In this document: positions 36,901-44,998 of the stretch, piece by piece
Position numbering within the stretch: position 1 is the first letter of the stretch
Layout: each line of letters opens with the position of its first letter
Position numbers and translations under genes: made by a program
Source of the DNA: Planctomycetota bacterium
Lineage (GTDB): Bacteria > Planctomycetota > J058
Length of the DNA: 64,000 nucleotides
NCBI GenBank assembly: GCA_023954375.1
Contig: JAMLIC010000052.1
Span: 1 to 64,000, forward strand
Reading direction: 5' to 3'
The notes under the pieces: generated by a model
The model's input: only the letters and a program-made list of their open reading frames with translations
Told to the model about the DNA's origin: nothing
Databases searched by the model: none

Positions 36901-38043
36901 GCGGTCGGGCTCGGGCACCTCACGGGGATCACGGGGACCGCCGAGGAGCAGCGCGCGGCGCGCGAGCGCGCGCAGAGCCGGGCGCTCGGCGGGGTGGACG
37001 GGTTCGTCGGCTTCGTCGCCTTCGACCTGTGGGACCCGAACCTGCGCCGCTGGGCCTACGACCAGGACCTGGCCGACGGGGCGCGCGTCTACGGCGAGGC
37101 GGCGGGGCTCGGCCTGGCGCTCGCGAGCGGCGTGGGCGCGGTGCGGGCGGCCCCGGCCGTCCTGAGCCGGGCCGGTCGCGCCGTGCCCGGCATGCTGCGG
37201 GCGGCGCCGGGGGCCCTGCAGTCGACCCCGGCCGCGCTCGCGAGGGCCCTGGCCGCGGCGGCGGCGGCCCTGGCCCGCGCGCCGGCGTGGCTGCGGCAGA
37301 ACGCCGGCCCGCTGGCGGCGGCCGCGGCGCGCCACGCGCGCGACGAGGCGCTGGCGCCCTGCGCCCGCTCTGGGGCGGGGTGGCGGCCCTGGCGCGGCGC
37401 CGGCGCGGGGCGCGCGAGGCGCGCGAGGCGGCGGCGCGGTCGTCGCCCGCCGCGCGCGAGGCGGCGCCGCCGGTCGCGGCGGCGGACGGCCCGGGGCGCG
37501 CGGCGCAGGACGGCCTGGCGCAGCACGGTCTCGCCGGGCACGCCGCGGGGCGGGTCGTCGCGCGCGACCCGCCGCGGGCCTCGTCGTGGCCCTCGACCGC
37601 CGGGCCCGCCGACGCGCCGGCCGGGCCGGCCGCGCGGCCCGAGCCGCGCCCTCGCGCCCGACCCGCGGCGCCGCGCCGCCGACGGGCCGCCGTCGGCCGG
37701 CGAGGGCCGCCTCTGGCGCGGGCGGCCCCGCATGGACGACGGAGACCTCAGGTCGGGGTGGCGGCACGTCGACGCGCGGCACGTCACGGGCGACCACCCG
37801 CGCGGGCGGGGCGACCTCTTCGCCCCCGGCACGACGCGCCGGCAGGTGGAGGCGGCCGCGCGCGACGTCGTCGCCCGCGGCGTGCGCACCTCCGCCGACC
37901 CGCTGCACCCGCTGCAGACCTTCGAGCGCCGGGTGACGGTCAACGGCCGGCCGGACAACGTCCGCGTCGTGGTCGACACCACGGACGGTCGCGTGATCAC
38001 CGTCTTCCCCGTGCGCGGCGGGGGCGCGGCGCACGGACCGTGA
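33937..38043 (+). CDS. RHS-repeat protein with RNase-toxin-like C terminus, frame disturbed in the variable region
   Basis: ATG after GGAAGGAGGG; about 1368 residues as read. An N-terminal hydrophobic segment (WTAGVVVLAAAWTAWPAA) and Pro/Ala linker lead to about 30 RHS/YD repeats (YAYDALGRPVRLE type). The RHS core box is DPALGRFLVPDPSGLHGG followed by NAYAYVSGNPLEFVDPLGL, after which the sequence becomes variable as in polymorphic toxins. From about 37355 the frame turns Arg-rich while the next frame reads naturally; normal reading returns by about 37690, which suggests two compensating indels. The last 100 residues (WRHVDARHVTGDHPRG, LFAPGTTR, LQTFERRVTVNGRPDNVRVVVDTTDGRVITVFP) resemble BECR-fold RNase toxins by pattern only. 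No immunity gene is recognised nearby. Confidence 0.78.
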   Translation: MPWRELQAGERRLAAWTAGVVVLAAAWTAWPAAELDDLPPPRVTVAASQASAPPAPATPAPAAPAAPAAAATRAAAAVPAAPPGGDAARAPAPACYAPALGLAADDGVRADVDPTTGRLTLFETDLDLGGVALRRARTSGDAAAGAFGAGWRAEHEARVREVAGDLVVERLQGVRTFEPVDGLVDVHVSASGEVEHLRRLPGGFELLEATGRALRFDAAGDLVEVAPGYRVERAPGQVRLVDGETRVTLHLDGAGRVTRVEGAASLVYERDARGELSAVRGAVEREYRVEGGEVRVRRGARELLGARHDHEGRVVELWAPGWRQRYAWTVEDGARVVTLRSPGGAWRYALRPERWAVSTPAGVELVWFDGRGRPVAAQGPGEARPRARELDALGRAAPLAPDPLGDRRLPGGAVLRAERDARGRVVALAAATTPPVRETFRWDDLGRLVASAAPDGRVTRWEYGPDAEGGPLVAEVGPAGRTTYAWQGERLARVGTPGGRSWWFEWAGGHLRATGGPAGRTLYTRDARGRPLARVDASGREWRYAYDALGRPVRLEADGAGAARLEFAWDDDGHLVRAAGPEGALERARDGDAVVVVDEAAGVDLRVTRRGARERVETPWGAFERHHDADGRVLALESPAGTFRFEHDAHGQRRALVYPNGVVCEVRHDDLGRPVSIAARGGDGAPVLDLAHAFSDRHERARTTRDGVATAHAFDAAGRLARSGAGAWAFDADGNRVRAGDVASTFDLFGRLEARGDVAALHDGAGRLVRLGDDAFDYDALGRLVGVRRAGRPEVRYAWDALGRLRARTEGERRVFYVWDDARLLAEVGEDGALERLWVHGPDLDEPLAYRDGADGPWVFLHADDLGHVLAYTGADGRRVDRVVYDPWGEVLEGPAAPRPLLFAGRLHDATAGLVLLRARPYDPALGRFLVPDPSGLHGGTNAYAYVSGNPLEFVDPLGLWEVPGWARRSGAWLQDRWNDTQAAVVDGAVGLGHLTGITGTAEEQRAARERAQSRALGGVDGFVGFVAFDLWDPNLRRWAYDQDLADGARVYGEAAGLGLALASGVGAVRAAPAVLSRAGRAVPGMLRAAPGALQSTPAALARALAAAAAALARAPAWLRQNAGPLAAAAARHARDEALAPCARSGAGWRPWRGAGAGRARRARRRRGRRPPRARRRRRSRRRTARGARRRTAWRSTVSPGTPRGGSSRATRRGPRRGPRPPGPPTRRPGRPRGPSRALAPDPRRRAADGPPSAGEGRLWRGRPRMDDGDLRSGWRHVDARHVTGDHPRGRGDLFAPGTTRRQVEAAARDVVARGVRTSADPLHPLQTFERRVTVNGRPDNVRVVVDTTDGRVITVFPVRGGGAAHGP

Positions 38044-38056
38044 CCGCGCACAGGAC

Positions 38057-38084
38057 GACGGTGGGGAGCTGCTCGACCACCGTC
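38057..38084 (+). terminator. Inverted repeat after the RHS gene
   Basis: GACGGTGG and CCACCGTC are separated by 12 bases, 14 bases after the stop. It could act as a terminator hairpin. No T-run follows. Confidence 0.4.
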
Positions 38085-38145
38085 CCCTCGACGGCGGCGG
38101 AGTCACCCGGGTAACGTCGGCGGGTGGACGGCGAGGGCCGCTGAC

Positions 38146-38964
38146 GTGGCGAAGATCCGGGTCGTCGGCCGGCCTCGCGGGGGGCGCTGCGTCTATTGCC
38201 ACGACGCCCTGCAGGGGGCGGTGCGCCACTGCCCCGGGTGCGGCGCCGCGTGGCACCCGGAGTGCGGCGCCGAGGTGAGCGGGCGGCGGCGCTGCCCGAC
38301 CCTCGGCTGCGCGGGGCCGCCGCCCGACGCGGAGCTGCGCCGAGGGCGGCGTCGCGAGCCGCTCGACTCGTCGCGGCTCGCGCCGGCCGAGGACGCGCCG
38401 CGAGCGCCGCGCCGGCGGCCCGGCGCGCTGGCGCGCCTGGGCCCCTACGCGCGGCTGGTCGCCAGCGGGGTGGTGAACTCGCTGTTCCTGGCCGGGGCGT
38501 CGGCGTTCGTCCTGTGGGTGGCGACGCATCCGCTCGAGTACTGGCGGACGATGAGCAAGGGCAAGCACGGCGGCCAGAACCCGTGGCCTGGCACGCTGCT
38601 CTTCTCGCTCATGTTCCTGGCCATGGCGGGCGTGGTGCTGTGGGTCTGCGGCCGGTGGCTGCTCCAGCTCCCCGGGGTCTGGCGCGAGCTGGGCCAGCTC
38701 CTCGACGAGACGACGCCCGTCGCCATGCGGCTGTCGATCTACTCCACCGGCTCGGGCAAGTCGCGGCGGACCTACGCGCGGCTGGTGCCGGTCGAGGGGC
38801 GGGGGCGCCAGGACGAGCTGAACCTGCAGCTCGACGGGCTCCTCCCGCCCTGGTGGCTCTCGCGGCAGGACGGCGCGCGCGTCCTCGTCTACGGCCTGCC
38901 GCCGCCCGGGCCTTACGTCCTCGAGTTCGAGGACGGCTGGCTGGCGCTGGTGCATCCCGACTGA
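38146..38964 (+). CDS. RING-like zinc-finger membrane protein
   Basis: GTG start; 272 residues. The N terminus has a RING/PHD-like cysteine-histidine array: CVYCHDAL, HCPGCGAAWHPECGAEV and a later RCPTLGC. This fits a cross-brace zinc finger of the kind common in uncharacterised Planctomycetota proteins. Two membrane helices follow (VVNSLFLAGASAFVLWVATH and LLFSLMFLAMAGVVLWVCGRW), then a C-terminal beta-rich cytoplasmic domain (ARVLVYGLPPPGPYVLEFEDG). It follows the RHS gene by about 100 bases. No ubiquitin-type activity should be assumed. It is in the position where an immunity gene might sit, but nothing supports that role. Confidence 0.68.
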   Translation: MAKIRVVGRPRGGRCVYCHDALQGAVRHCPGCGAAWHPECGAEVSGRRRCPTLGCAGPPPDAELRRGRRREPLDSSRLAPAEDAPRAPRRRPGALARLGPYARLVASGVVNSLFLAGASAFVLWVATHPLEYWRTMSKGKHGGQNPWPGTLLFSLMFLAMAGVVLWVCGRWLLQLPGVWRELGQLLDETTPVAMRLSIYSTGSGKSRRTYARLVPVEGRGRQDELNLQLDGLLPPWWLSRQDGARVLVYGLPPPGPYVLEFEDGWLALVHPD

Positions 38965-38966
38965 CG

Positions 38967-39437
38967 TCAGCCGCGCAGGGCCACGATCGCGTCGATCTCG
39001 ACGACGACGCCGAGCGGGAGGCTGGCGACCCCGACGGTCGTGCGGGCGTGGCGCCCCGCCTCGCCGAACACCTCGACGAGCAGGTCGGAGGCGCCGTTGG
39101 CGACCTTCGGGGCGTCGGCGCACTCGGGCGTCGTGCTGACGAACACGCCCAGGCGCAGGAAGCGCTCGACGCGGTCCAGGTCGCCCGCGCACGCGGCCCG
39201 CACCTGCGCCAGCACGTTGAGGGCGCACAGGCGCGCCGCGGCCTGCGCCTCCTCGAGCGAGGTGCCGGCGCCCAGGCGGCCGACGTGCCGCACCTGCCCC
39301 TCCCACTGCGGGATCTGGCCGGCGACGAAGACCGTCGCCCCGTGGGCGGTGAACGGCACGTAGTTGAACGCCGGCGTGGCCGCCGCCGGCAGGGACAGGC
39401 CCAGCGCCGCGAGTCGCTCGTCGATCTTGCCCGGCAT
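38967..39437 (-). CDS. RidA/YjgF family protein
   Basis: ATG with GGAGG upstream; 156 residues. It begins GKIDERLAALGLSLP and carries family marks FVAGQIPQW, ALNVLAQVRAA, FLRLGVFVSTTPE and a closing RTTVGVASLPLGVVVEIDAI with the conserved Arg. RidA proteins hydrolyse reactive enamines/imines such as 2-aminoacrylate and work as trimers in the cytoplasm. This longer subgroup (about 150 residues) is often of unknown substrate. It is convergent with the RING-like gene, with a two-base gap. Confidence 0.9.
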   Translation of the reverse strand: MPGKIDERLAALGLSLPAAATPAFNYVPFTAHGATVFVAGQIPQWEGQVRHVGRLGAGTSLEEAQAAARLCALNVLAQVRAACAGDLDRVERFLRLGVFVSTTPECADAPKVANGASDLLVEVFGEAGRHARTTVGVASLPLGVVVEIDAIVALRG

Positions 39438-39634
39438 CGGTCCTCCTCGGCTCGCACGGTACGGGACGGCGCGAGCGGGCGCGAGGCCCGCTCGCGGCCC
39501 GGGCCGCGTCGGGGTGTGGCTCCTCCGCCGGCACGTGCCGGAGCAGGCGGGGGGCGGGCCTGGCCCGGCCGGCCGTGCTATGGTGTTGCGCCGGAACTGG
39601 CGGTCCACGAAGCCGAGGTCAGGGCGCTGCGAGC

Positions 39635-41515
39635 GTGTCGGTCCTGTCCATATCGTCCGAGGGGGTGCCCCCGCGCACCGTCGAGCTGACGCAGCCGATC
39701 GTCACGATCGGGCGCTCGGTCGACAACGTGCTCGAGGTCCCCGACCCCAACATGTCGCGACGCCACTGCGTGATCGAGGTGCGCGAGTCGGGCGAGGTGA
39801 TCCTCACCGACTGCAACTCGTCGAACGGCACCAAGGTCAACGGCGAGCGGATCGTCTCGCTCGAGCTCCGGCCGGGCGACGAGATCGAGTGCGGCTCGAC
39901 GCGCATGCGCTTCGCGGCCTCGCTCGCCGAGCTCGACCGGCTGGGGGCGGCCCGCGCCGGCAACGGCGGGCGCGCCGGCGCCAGGGCGGCCAGCGACACG
40001 CACCTGGACCCGGGCTCGGCCGACCCCGGCGCCGCTCCGGCGGCGGCGACGAGCGTCCACGCCCGGCCGACGGGCACGGCGCGGCAGCCCGCCCCCAAGG
40101 AGGCGGCGCTCCTCGCGCACGAGCGCGACGACCTGCGCAAGCTGCTCGAGATCACCAAGCGCCTCAACCAGGTGCACGACCTGCGGCGCCTCCTCGAGAC
40201 GATCATCGACGCGGCGATCGAGCTCATGGCGGCCGAGCGCGGGTTCCTGATCCTGTTCTCGGGCGGCGAGCCCAAGATCGAGATCGCCCGCAGCCGCAGC
40301 CACACGAACATCCCCGAGGCCCAGTCGGTGGTCTCGACCCAGGTGTGCCGGCAGGTGTTCGACCAGAACCAGCCGGTCCTCACCACGAACGCCCAGGCCG
40401 ACGACCGCTTCGGCCGCTACAAGAGCGTCGTCGGCCTGAACCTGCGCTCGATCATGTGCGTGCCGTTCCGCATCAAGAACGAGATCTTCGGCACGGTGTA
40501 CCTCGACGCGGCGCACGTCGGCGCCTTCTCCGAGCGCGATGTCGAGCTCCTCGAGGCCTTCTCCGACCAGGCGGCGCTGGCGATCGAGAACGCGCGGCTG
40601 TTCAAGGCCGACCGCCAGCGCGAGCGCATGGACCAGGAGCTGCGGATCGCCAGCCAGATCCAGCGCAAGCTCCTCCCGCGCAAGCTGCCGCAGACCCCCG
40701 GGATCGAGATCTACGGGACCATGCACTCGGCCAAGGAGGTCGGGGGCGACTACTACGACGTCGTCCTCGCGCCCGACAAGAAGCACCTGTTCTTCTGCAT
40801 GGGCGACGTCTCGGGCAAGGGCGTCCCGGCCGGGCTCGTCATGGCCAGCGCGCGGAGCATCCTGCGCACGCTCGTCGAGCGCGTCGGCTCGACGCGCGAG
40901 ATCGTCCGCTCGCTAAACCGCCTCCTGTGCGAGGACCTCGACCAGGAGATGTTCCTCTCGTTCGTGCTCATGCGCTACGACGTGGCCACGGGCGCGATCG
41001 AGTACACCGGCGCGGGTCACGAGAACATCCTCATCTGGCGGGCCGCGACCCGCGAGGTGGAGACGATCAAGACCGGCGGCATGGTCCTCGGGATCACCAC
41101 GCGCATGGACGACGCGGTCAAGGCGCAGTCGCTCGGGCTGGGGGTCAACGACGCGATCGTCCTCTACACGGACGGCGCGACCGAGGCGGTCAACGAGCAG
41201 AACGAGCAGTTCTCGCTCGAGCGCCTCGTCGACTCCGTGCGGCGGAGCGGCCACCTGCCGCCCAAGCACGCCCTGCAGGGGATCCTGGGCGACCTCCTGC
41301 GCTTCAAGGGCCGCGCCGCGCCGCGCGACGACATCACGCTCCTCGTGGTCCGCCGCACCGACCCCTCGGCGCCGCCGTCGGTCGACTCGCCGCCGACGAT
41401 GCGCTGGAACGACGAGGTCACGCGCCCGCACGGGCCGCAGCAGGGCGGCGGCGGCGGGCTGGCCGACTGGTCGTTCATGGACAACTCGTCGTCCTCCGCC
41501 TCGGACCGCGGGTAG
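39635..41515 (+). CDS. FHA-GAF-SpoIIE (PP2C-type) phosphatase
   Basis: GTG start (VSVLSISSEG); 626 residues. The FHA domain covers about 20-95, with VTIGRSVDN, MSRRHC and NSSNGTKVNG, and reads phosphothreonine. A low-complexity linker precedes a GAF domain (about 180-335: MAAERGFLILF, AQADDRFGRYKS, GTVYLD, EAFSDQAALAIENARLF). A helix (QELRIASQIQRKLLPR) joins the SpoIIE phosphatase domain with VGGDYYDV, FFCMGDVSGKGVPAGL, YTGAGHENILIW and YTDGATEA, where the metal-binding Asp residues are intact. It probably reverses Ser/Thr phosphorylation in a kinase or anti-sigma pathway; the FHA links it to local Ser/Thr kinases. It ends six bases before a convergent gene. Confidence 0.93.
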   Translation: MSVLSISSEGVPPRTVELTQPIVTIGRSVDNVLEVPDPNMSRRHCVIEVRESGEVILTDCNSSNGTKVNGERIVSLELRPGDEIECGSTRMRFAASLAELDRLGAARAGNGGRAGARAASDTHLDPGSADPGAAPAAATSVHARPTGTARQPAPKEAALLAHERDDLRKLLEITKRLNQVHDLRRLLETIIDAAIELMAAERGFLILFSGGEPKIEIARSRSHTNIPEAQSVVSTQVCRQVFDQNQPVLTTNAQADDRFGRYKSVVGLNLRSIMCVPFRIKNEIFGTVYLDAAHVGAFSERDVELLEAFSDQAALAIENARLFKADRQRERMDQELRIASQIQRKLLPRKLPQTPGIEIYGTMHSAKEVGGDYYDVVLAPDKKHLFFCMGDVSGKGVPAGLVMASARSILRTLVERVGSTREIVRSLNRLLCEDLDQEMFLSFVLMRYDVATGAIEYTGAGHENILIWRAATREVETIKTGGMVLGITTRMDDAVKAQSLGLGVNDAIVLYTDGATEAVNEQNEQFSLERLVDSVRRSGHLPPKHALQGILGDLLRFKGRAAPRDDITLLVVRRTDPSAPPSVDSPPTMRWNDEVTRPHGPQQGGGGGLADWSFMDNSSSSASDRG

Positions 41516-41521
41516 CGCGGC

Positions 41522-42379
41522 TCAGCGAGGGGGGAAGGCGGCGGTCGCGCCGCGCGCGCGCGCGGGCCGGAAGATCGCGGCGAACGCGCTGGACGCGCGC
41601 AGGTGCACCAGGTCCGGGTCCTCGTCGCGCGCCCAGCGCAGGTGCTCGATCTCCTGCCGCAGCAGGCCGTCGACGTCGCCGGGCGCGCCGTCGAGGGCGG
41701 CGAGGACGTGCTGCTGGGCGCGCGCGGCGAGGGCGCGCTGGCGGCGCTGCACGTCGTCGCGCAGGAGCGAGAGCGCCCGCGCCCCGGCGGCGTGGCGCGC
41801 CTGCTCCGAGGCCTGCGCGGCGACGCGGGCCGCCGCGCAGGCGGCGTCGTAGACGACGCCCGCGCCCGGATCGGCCTTCAGGGCCTCGTCGGCCAGCGCC
41901 GTCGTGAACAGCGCGTCGGCGCGCTCGGCCTGGCCCGCGCGCAGGCACGCCCGCGCCAGGATCGCCGCCTCGACCGCCGACGACGGCTCCCCGAGCGCCT
42001 CCGGCCGGGGGCCGCGGAGGCGCAGGTGCAGGGGCGCGGCGGTGAGCTGCCGCGCGGTCGCCGTGACGAACCAGCCGCCCTCGAGCCCGAGCAGCGCCTC
42101 GACGTCCACGGCGAAGGCGAGCGTCAGGGCGCCGCTCGCCGGCGGGTCGACGAGCAGGGGCGGCCGGACGACCGGGCACGAGCGGACGGCGGGCTCCTCG
42201 TCGGCGTAGGCGTGGAGCGTGAGGGCGCTCGCCCAGGCGGCGGCCTGCGAGGCGTCGGCGTCGACGGCCAGCGCCCCGAAGACCCAGCCCGCCTCCGGGT
42301 CGGGCGTCGTCAGCGTCAGCCCGGGCGCCGCGGCGGGCGTGAAGCGGGTCGTCGCGAAGAGCACGGGCGCGCGGAGCAC
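41522..42379 (-). CDS. Hypothetical protein, last gene of metalloprotease operon
   Basis: GTG at 42379, two bases after the previous stop and with GAGGAGGG upstream; about 285 residues. An N-terminal beta-rich part (APVLFATTRFTPAAAPGLTL, WVFGALAVDADASQ) is followed by helical segments with heavy Ala/Arg content (ERADALFTTALADEALK) that could be TPR-like. No signal peptide or known domain. The tight spacing implies translation coupled to the other three genes. Confidence 0.55.
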   Translation of the reverse strand: MLRAPVLFATTRFTPAAAPGLTLTTPDPEAGWVFGALAVDADASQAAAWASALTLHAYADEEPAVRSCPVVRPPLLVDPPASGALTLAFAVDVEALLGLEGGWFVTATARQLTAAPLHLRLRGPRPEALGEPSSAVEAAILARACLRAGQAERADALFTTALADEALKADPGAGVVYDAACAAARVAAQASEQARHAAGARALSLLRDDVQRRQRALAARAQQHVLAALDGAPGDVDGLLRQEIEHLRWARDEDPDLVHLRASSAFAAIFRPARARGATAAFPPR

Positions 42380-42381
42380 GG

Positions 42382-42864
42382 TCAGCCCTCCTCGCCGGAC
42401 GGCGCGCCGCCGGCCGGCGCGTCGGGAGCCGGCGGCGGGCGCAGCTCGACCGCGCACGCGGGCGAGACCAGGTCCCTGAGCGCGGCGCGCACGTAGACCG
42501 TCGTCGGCCGCGTCAGGCCGTGGACCTCGATCCGCGCCGTCGCCGACCCGCCGAACGAGCCCGCGAACCCGTCCGGGGGCGGCGGCGCCCCGAGCCAGTT
42601 GGGGCCGGCGGGCTCGCGGTGGACCTCGCGGTCGATCAGCAGCTCGGCCGCGCACAGCCCCGCGTCCGGGACGTCGACGAGGAGCGCGACCGCCTCGTGC
42701 AGCCGCGCGTAGGCGAGCGCGGCGTCGCGCGGCGCGCAGAAGCCGACGAGCGCCAGGACCTCGCCGTCCCCGGCGGGCGAGGCGACCACGGCCAGCCCCG
42801 GCGAGGTCACGGTCGGGTGCGCGGGCGTCGTGCGCCGTCCCGCGGGCGTGATGACGACCCTCAC
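42382..42864 (-). CDS. Hypothetical protein, 160 residues, in metalloprotease operon
   Basis: GTG overlaps the metalloprotease stop by a GTGA. The protein is soluble and strand-rich (GLAVVASPAGDGEVLALVGFCA, SATARIEVHGLTRPTTVYVRAALRDL) with two central Cys residues. The family is not recognised. Overlap with the metalloprotease-like gene suggests a dedicated partner or inhibitor, but this is only inference from position. Confidence 0.55.
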   Translation of the reverse strand: MRVVITPAGRRTTPAHPTVTSPGLAVVASPAGDGEVLALVGFCAPRDAALAYARLHEAVALLVDVPDAGLCAAELLIDREVHREPAGPNWLGAPPPPDGFAGSFGGSATARIEVHGLTRPTTVYVRAALRDLVSPACAVELRPPPAPDAPAGGAPSGEEG

Positions 42865-44183
42865 GACCAGTCCTTGCGCGGCCCGAAGGCGCCGAGGTCG
42901 ACCAGCTTCAGGTCGATGGTGCACGACGGGCAGAAGGCGGTGTCCGCGCGCTTGTCAGGGCCCCCGGCGTGGTACATGACGCACAGCCGGTCGCGGTCGA
43001 AGACCATCTGCCCGCGCTGGGCCTTCGCGTTGGTGCTGCAGTGGGATCCCACGCCGCCCATCCCCTCGTAGTAGCGCCCGTTGCGCTCCGCGCCGCCGGG
43101 GTGGACCGCGCGGCCCGGCCGCACGAGCCCGAGCGCGTGACCGACCTCGTGGATCACGATCCGGGCCACGGTCTTGGCGTCCAGCGCGCCGCCCGCGGCC
43201 GTCTTCGTGGCCACGGCGACCAGGTTCTTGCCGTCGGACCAGCCGAGGAAGCCGGCCTCGACGGCCTCGAACTTCAGCGTGAGCGTCGGCGACTTCGAGC
43301 CTCCGAAGTACTCCGCGACGAACGCTCGGCCGAGGTTGAAGACGATGTCGGTGTCGTTCTTCCGTCGCGCCTTCGGCTTCACGTCGACCTCGCCGTGCGA
43401 CATGACGCCGAAGTCGAGCGTCGCCTGGAGCACCGGCTGCGGCGCGAGCTTCGCGTTCCAGGCGGCCGGGATCGCGCCGACCAGGAGCTGGTCCGAGCGG
43501 AGCACCTCGCGCGCGACAGGGCCGACGATCTTGAGGTCCCAGTGCTGCTCCAGCTTGCCCAGGACGAACACGCGCAGGTGCCCGAAGGCGGGCTTGACGG
43601 GCGGGAGGTGGCCCTCCTTGAAGAACGCGCCGAGGCCCGCGCGGAAGTCGTCCGACGTCGGCTGTCCGGTCGCCCTGACGTCCATCGCGCCCGGGTCGAC
43701 GCCCTTGTAGAGCGGGCGGTCGCCCACGTCGGTCTTGACCCTGGCCTTGACGTCGAGGGTGATCCCGGCCCGGTCGAAGGTCGCCTGGACGAGCGGGAAG
43801 GCGGCGTCCCAGGCGGCGAGCGCGGCCTTGTCCACGTGGTAGACGGTGAGCGGGATCGTCTGGCGGGTGACGACGGTCACGTCCTTGACGACCTCGCTCG
43901 CGCCGCCCGCGGTCCGTGCGCTCAGCCGGTAGCGCTCGCCGGAGGCCGGGCCGAGCTGGACGAAGTTCGGCCAGCCCTCGGCGTTGCCGGTGACGGTCGC
44001 CGCGCCGACGCGCGCGCGCCGGTTCGGGTCGACGTACTTCGCGTCCAGGTTGCCGGGGTCGGGGGTCAGCTCCCAGACCGTCTTGACGCCCGCCGCGGAC
44101 CCGGACCGCGGCGTCGCCCTGACCGGGACCGTGGTGCTCCACGTGATGTCGACCGGCGTCGGCGCCGGCTCCTGGCCGCTCAT
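42861..44183 (-). CDS. Metzincin-like zinc metalloprotease with non-standard third ligand
   Basis: 440 residues. The first 110 are an Ig-like beta region (TWSTTVPVRATPR). The catalytic domain has HEVGHALGLV (H345, E346, H349) and a Met in CVMYH (M403), the signature of zinc metalloproteases with a Met-turn. The usual HExxHxxGxxH third histidine is Arg here, so the third ligand must be elsewhere, perhaps H361 (VHPGG) or H381 (GSHC). Cysteines at 382, 401, 418 and 421 (FCPSC) look like another metal or disulfide site. No signal peptide is seen. It is flanked by a zinc-ribbon gene and two unknown genes in one operon. I cannot name a family. Confidence 0.68.
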   Translation of the reverse strand: MSGQEPAPTPVDITWSTTVPVRATPRSGSAAGVKTVWELTPDPGNLDAKYVDPNRRARVGAATVTGNAEGWPNFVQLGPASGERYRLSARTAGGASEVVKDVTVVTRQTIPLTVYHVDKAALAAWDAAFPLVQATFDRAGITLDVKARVKTDVGDRPLYKGVDPGAMDVRATGQPTSDDFRAGLGAFFKEGHLPPVKPAFGHLRVFVLGKLEQHWDLKIVGPVAREVLRSDQLLVGAIPAAWNAKLAPQPVLQATLDFGVMSHGEVDVKPKARRKNDTDIVFNLGRAFVAEYFGGSKSPTLTLKFEAVEAGFLGWSDGKNLVAVATKTAAGGALDAKTVARIVIHEVGHALGLVRPGRAVHPGGAERNGRYYEGMGGVGSHCSTNAKAQRGQMVFDRDRLCVMYHAGGPDKRADTAFCPSCTIDLKLVDLGAFGPRKDWS

Positions 44184-44220
44184 GCGGGCCTCCTGCTTCC
44201 GGCGGACGGCGCGGCGCCGC

Positions 44221-44952
44221 TCACGCGGCGTCCTCGTGCACGACGGGCTCGAGGACGAGGTCGAGGTCGCCGATCGTCGCGACCCCGCCGCCGCCGTCGG
44301 CGCCGGCGTCCTCCTCGTCGCCGGCGACCGGCATGAGCACGAGGTCGAACTCCAGGTCGTCCTCGACCGGGTCGTCGTCGGTGGGGAGCGCCCGGGCGGG
44401 CTTGCCGAGCGCGGCGACCTCGATGCCTGGCGCGAAGCCGCGGGCCGACGGCTCGGACACGTCCACGACGTGCACGCCCGGGAAGGTCGGCGCCTCGCCC
44501 TCGCCGCGCACGAGCAGCACGAGGACGTCGACCGAGCCGTCGTCGCGGAGCGCGGGCGCGCCCTCGAAGGGGAGCGCCAGCTCCGCCGCCTCGAGCGTGG
44601 CGAAGTTCACCGTGAGCTCGACCGTGAGGTCCTTGTGCTTGTTCGGGAACAGGCGGACGCGCAGCAGCCGGCGCGGCGGCGGCCAGTGCCCGCGCGCGGC
44701 GACCCCGGCCGCGGCCGCCTTGCTCATGACCGGCGCGCGCTCGGCCGGCACGAGCTCGGCCTCCTGCCTCGGGTCGTCGGGGGCCCACGTCGCGTCGGCG
44801 ACGCCGCGCAGGAGCAGCAGCTTCTTCTTGCCGATGACGAACGCGCGCGTCTGGTTCACCACCATCGTCCAGGTGGACTTGGACGTGGCGCACCCCGGGC
44901 ACACCTCGTCGTCGGCCTGGACCGTCTGGCAGCTGGGGCACTCCCACGGCAT
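44221..44952 (-). CDS. Zinc-ribbon protein leading the metalloprotease operon
   Basis: 243 residues. It opens with a double-CxxC ribbon (WECPSCQTVQADDEVCPGC), and then TMVVNQTRAFVIGKKKLLLLRG, a beta-rich body with RLFPNKHKDLTVELTV, and an acidic tail (TDDDPVEDDLEFDLVLMP). The ribbon is of the RanBP2/rubredoxin-like kind and would bind one zinc ion. It is the first of four minus-strand genes (38 bases to the metalloprotease), followed by two overlapping small genes. The role may be adaptor or scaffold; nothing in the sequence proves it. Confidence 0.6.
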   Translation of the reverse strand: MPWECPSCQTVQADDEVCPGCATSKSTWTMVVNQTRAFVIGKKKLLLLRGVADATWAPDDPRQEAELVPAERAPVMSKAAAAGVAARGHWPPPRRLLRVRLFPNKHKDLTVELTVNFATLEAAELALPFEGAPALRDDGSVDVLVLLVRGEGEAPTFPGVHVVDVSEPSARGFAPGIEVAALGKPARALPTDDDPVEDDLEFDLVLMPVAGDEEDAGADGGGGVATIGDLDLVLEPVVHEDAA

Positions 44953-44998
44953 GGCTGGAGCATACGCCCGGCGACCGGGCGCTCCAAGGTGACGACGA

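Noticed and set aside
38146..38964. Immunity gene for the RHS toxin
   Set aside because: Position is suitable, but a RING-like finger with two membrane helices is not a known immunity fold and nothing else supports it.
33538..39534. A 1998-residue minus-strand reading frame
   Set aside because: It is the antisense of the RHS, RING-like and flanking genes, Arg/Pro-rich with no domain; the plus-strand RHS repeats are unmistakable.
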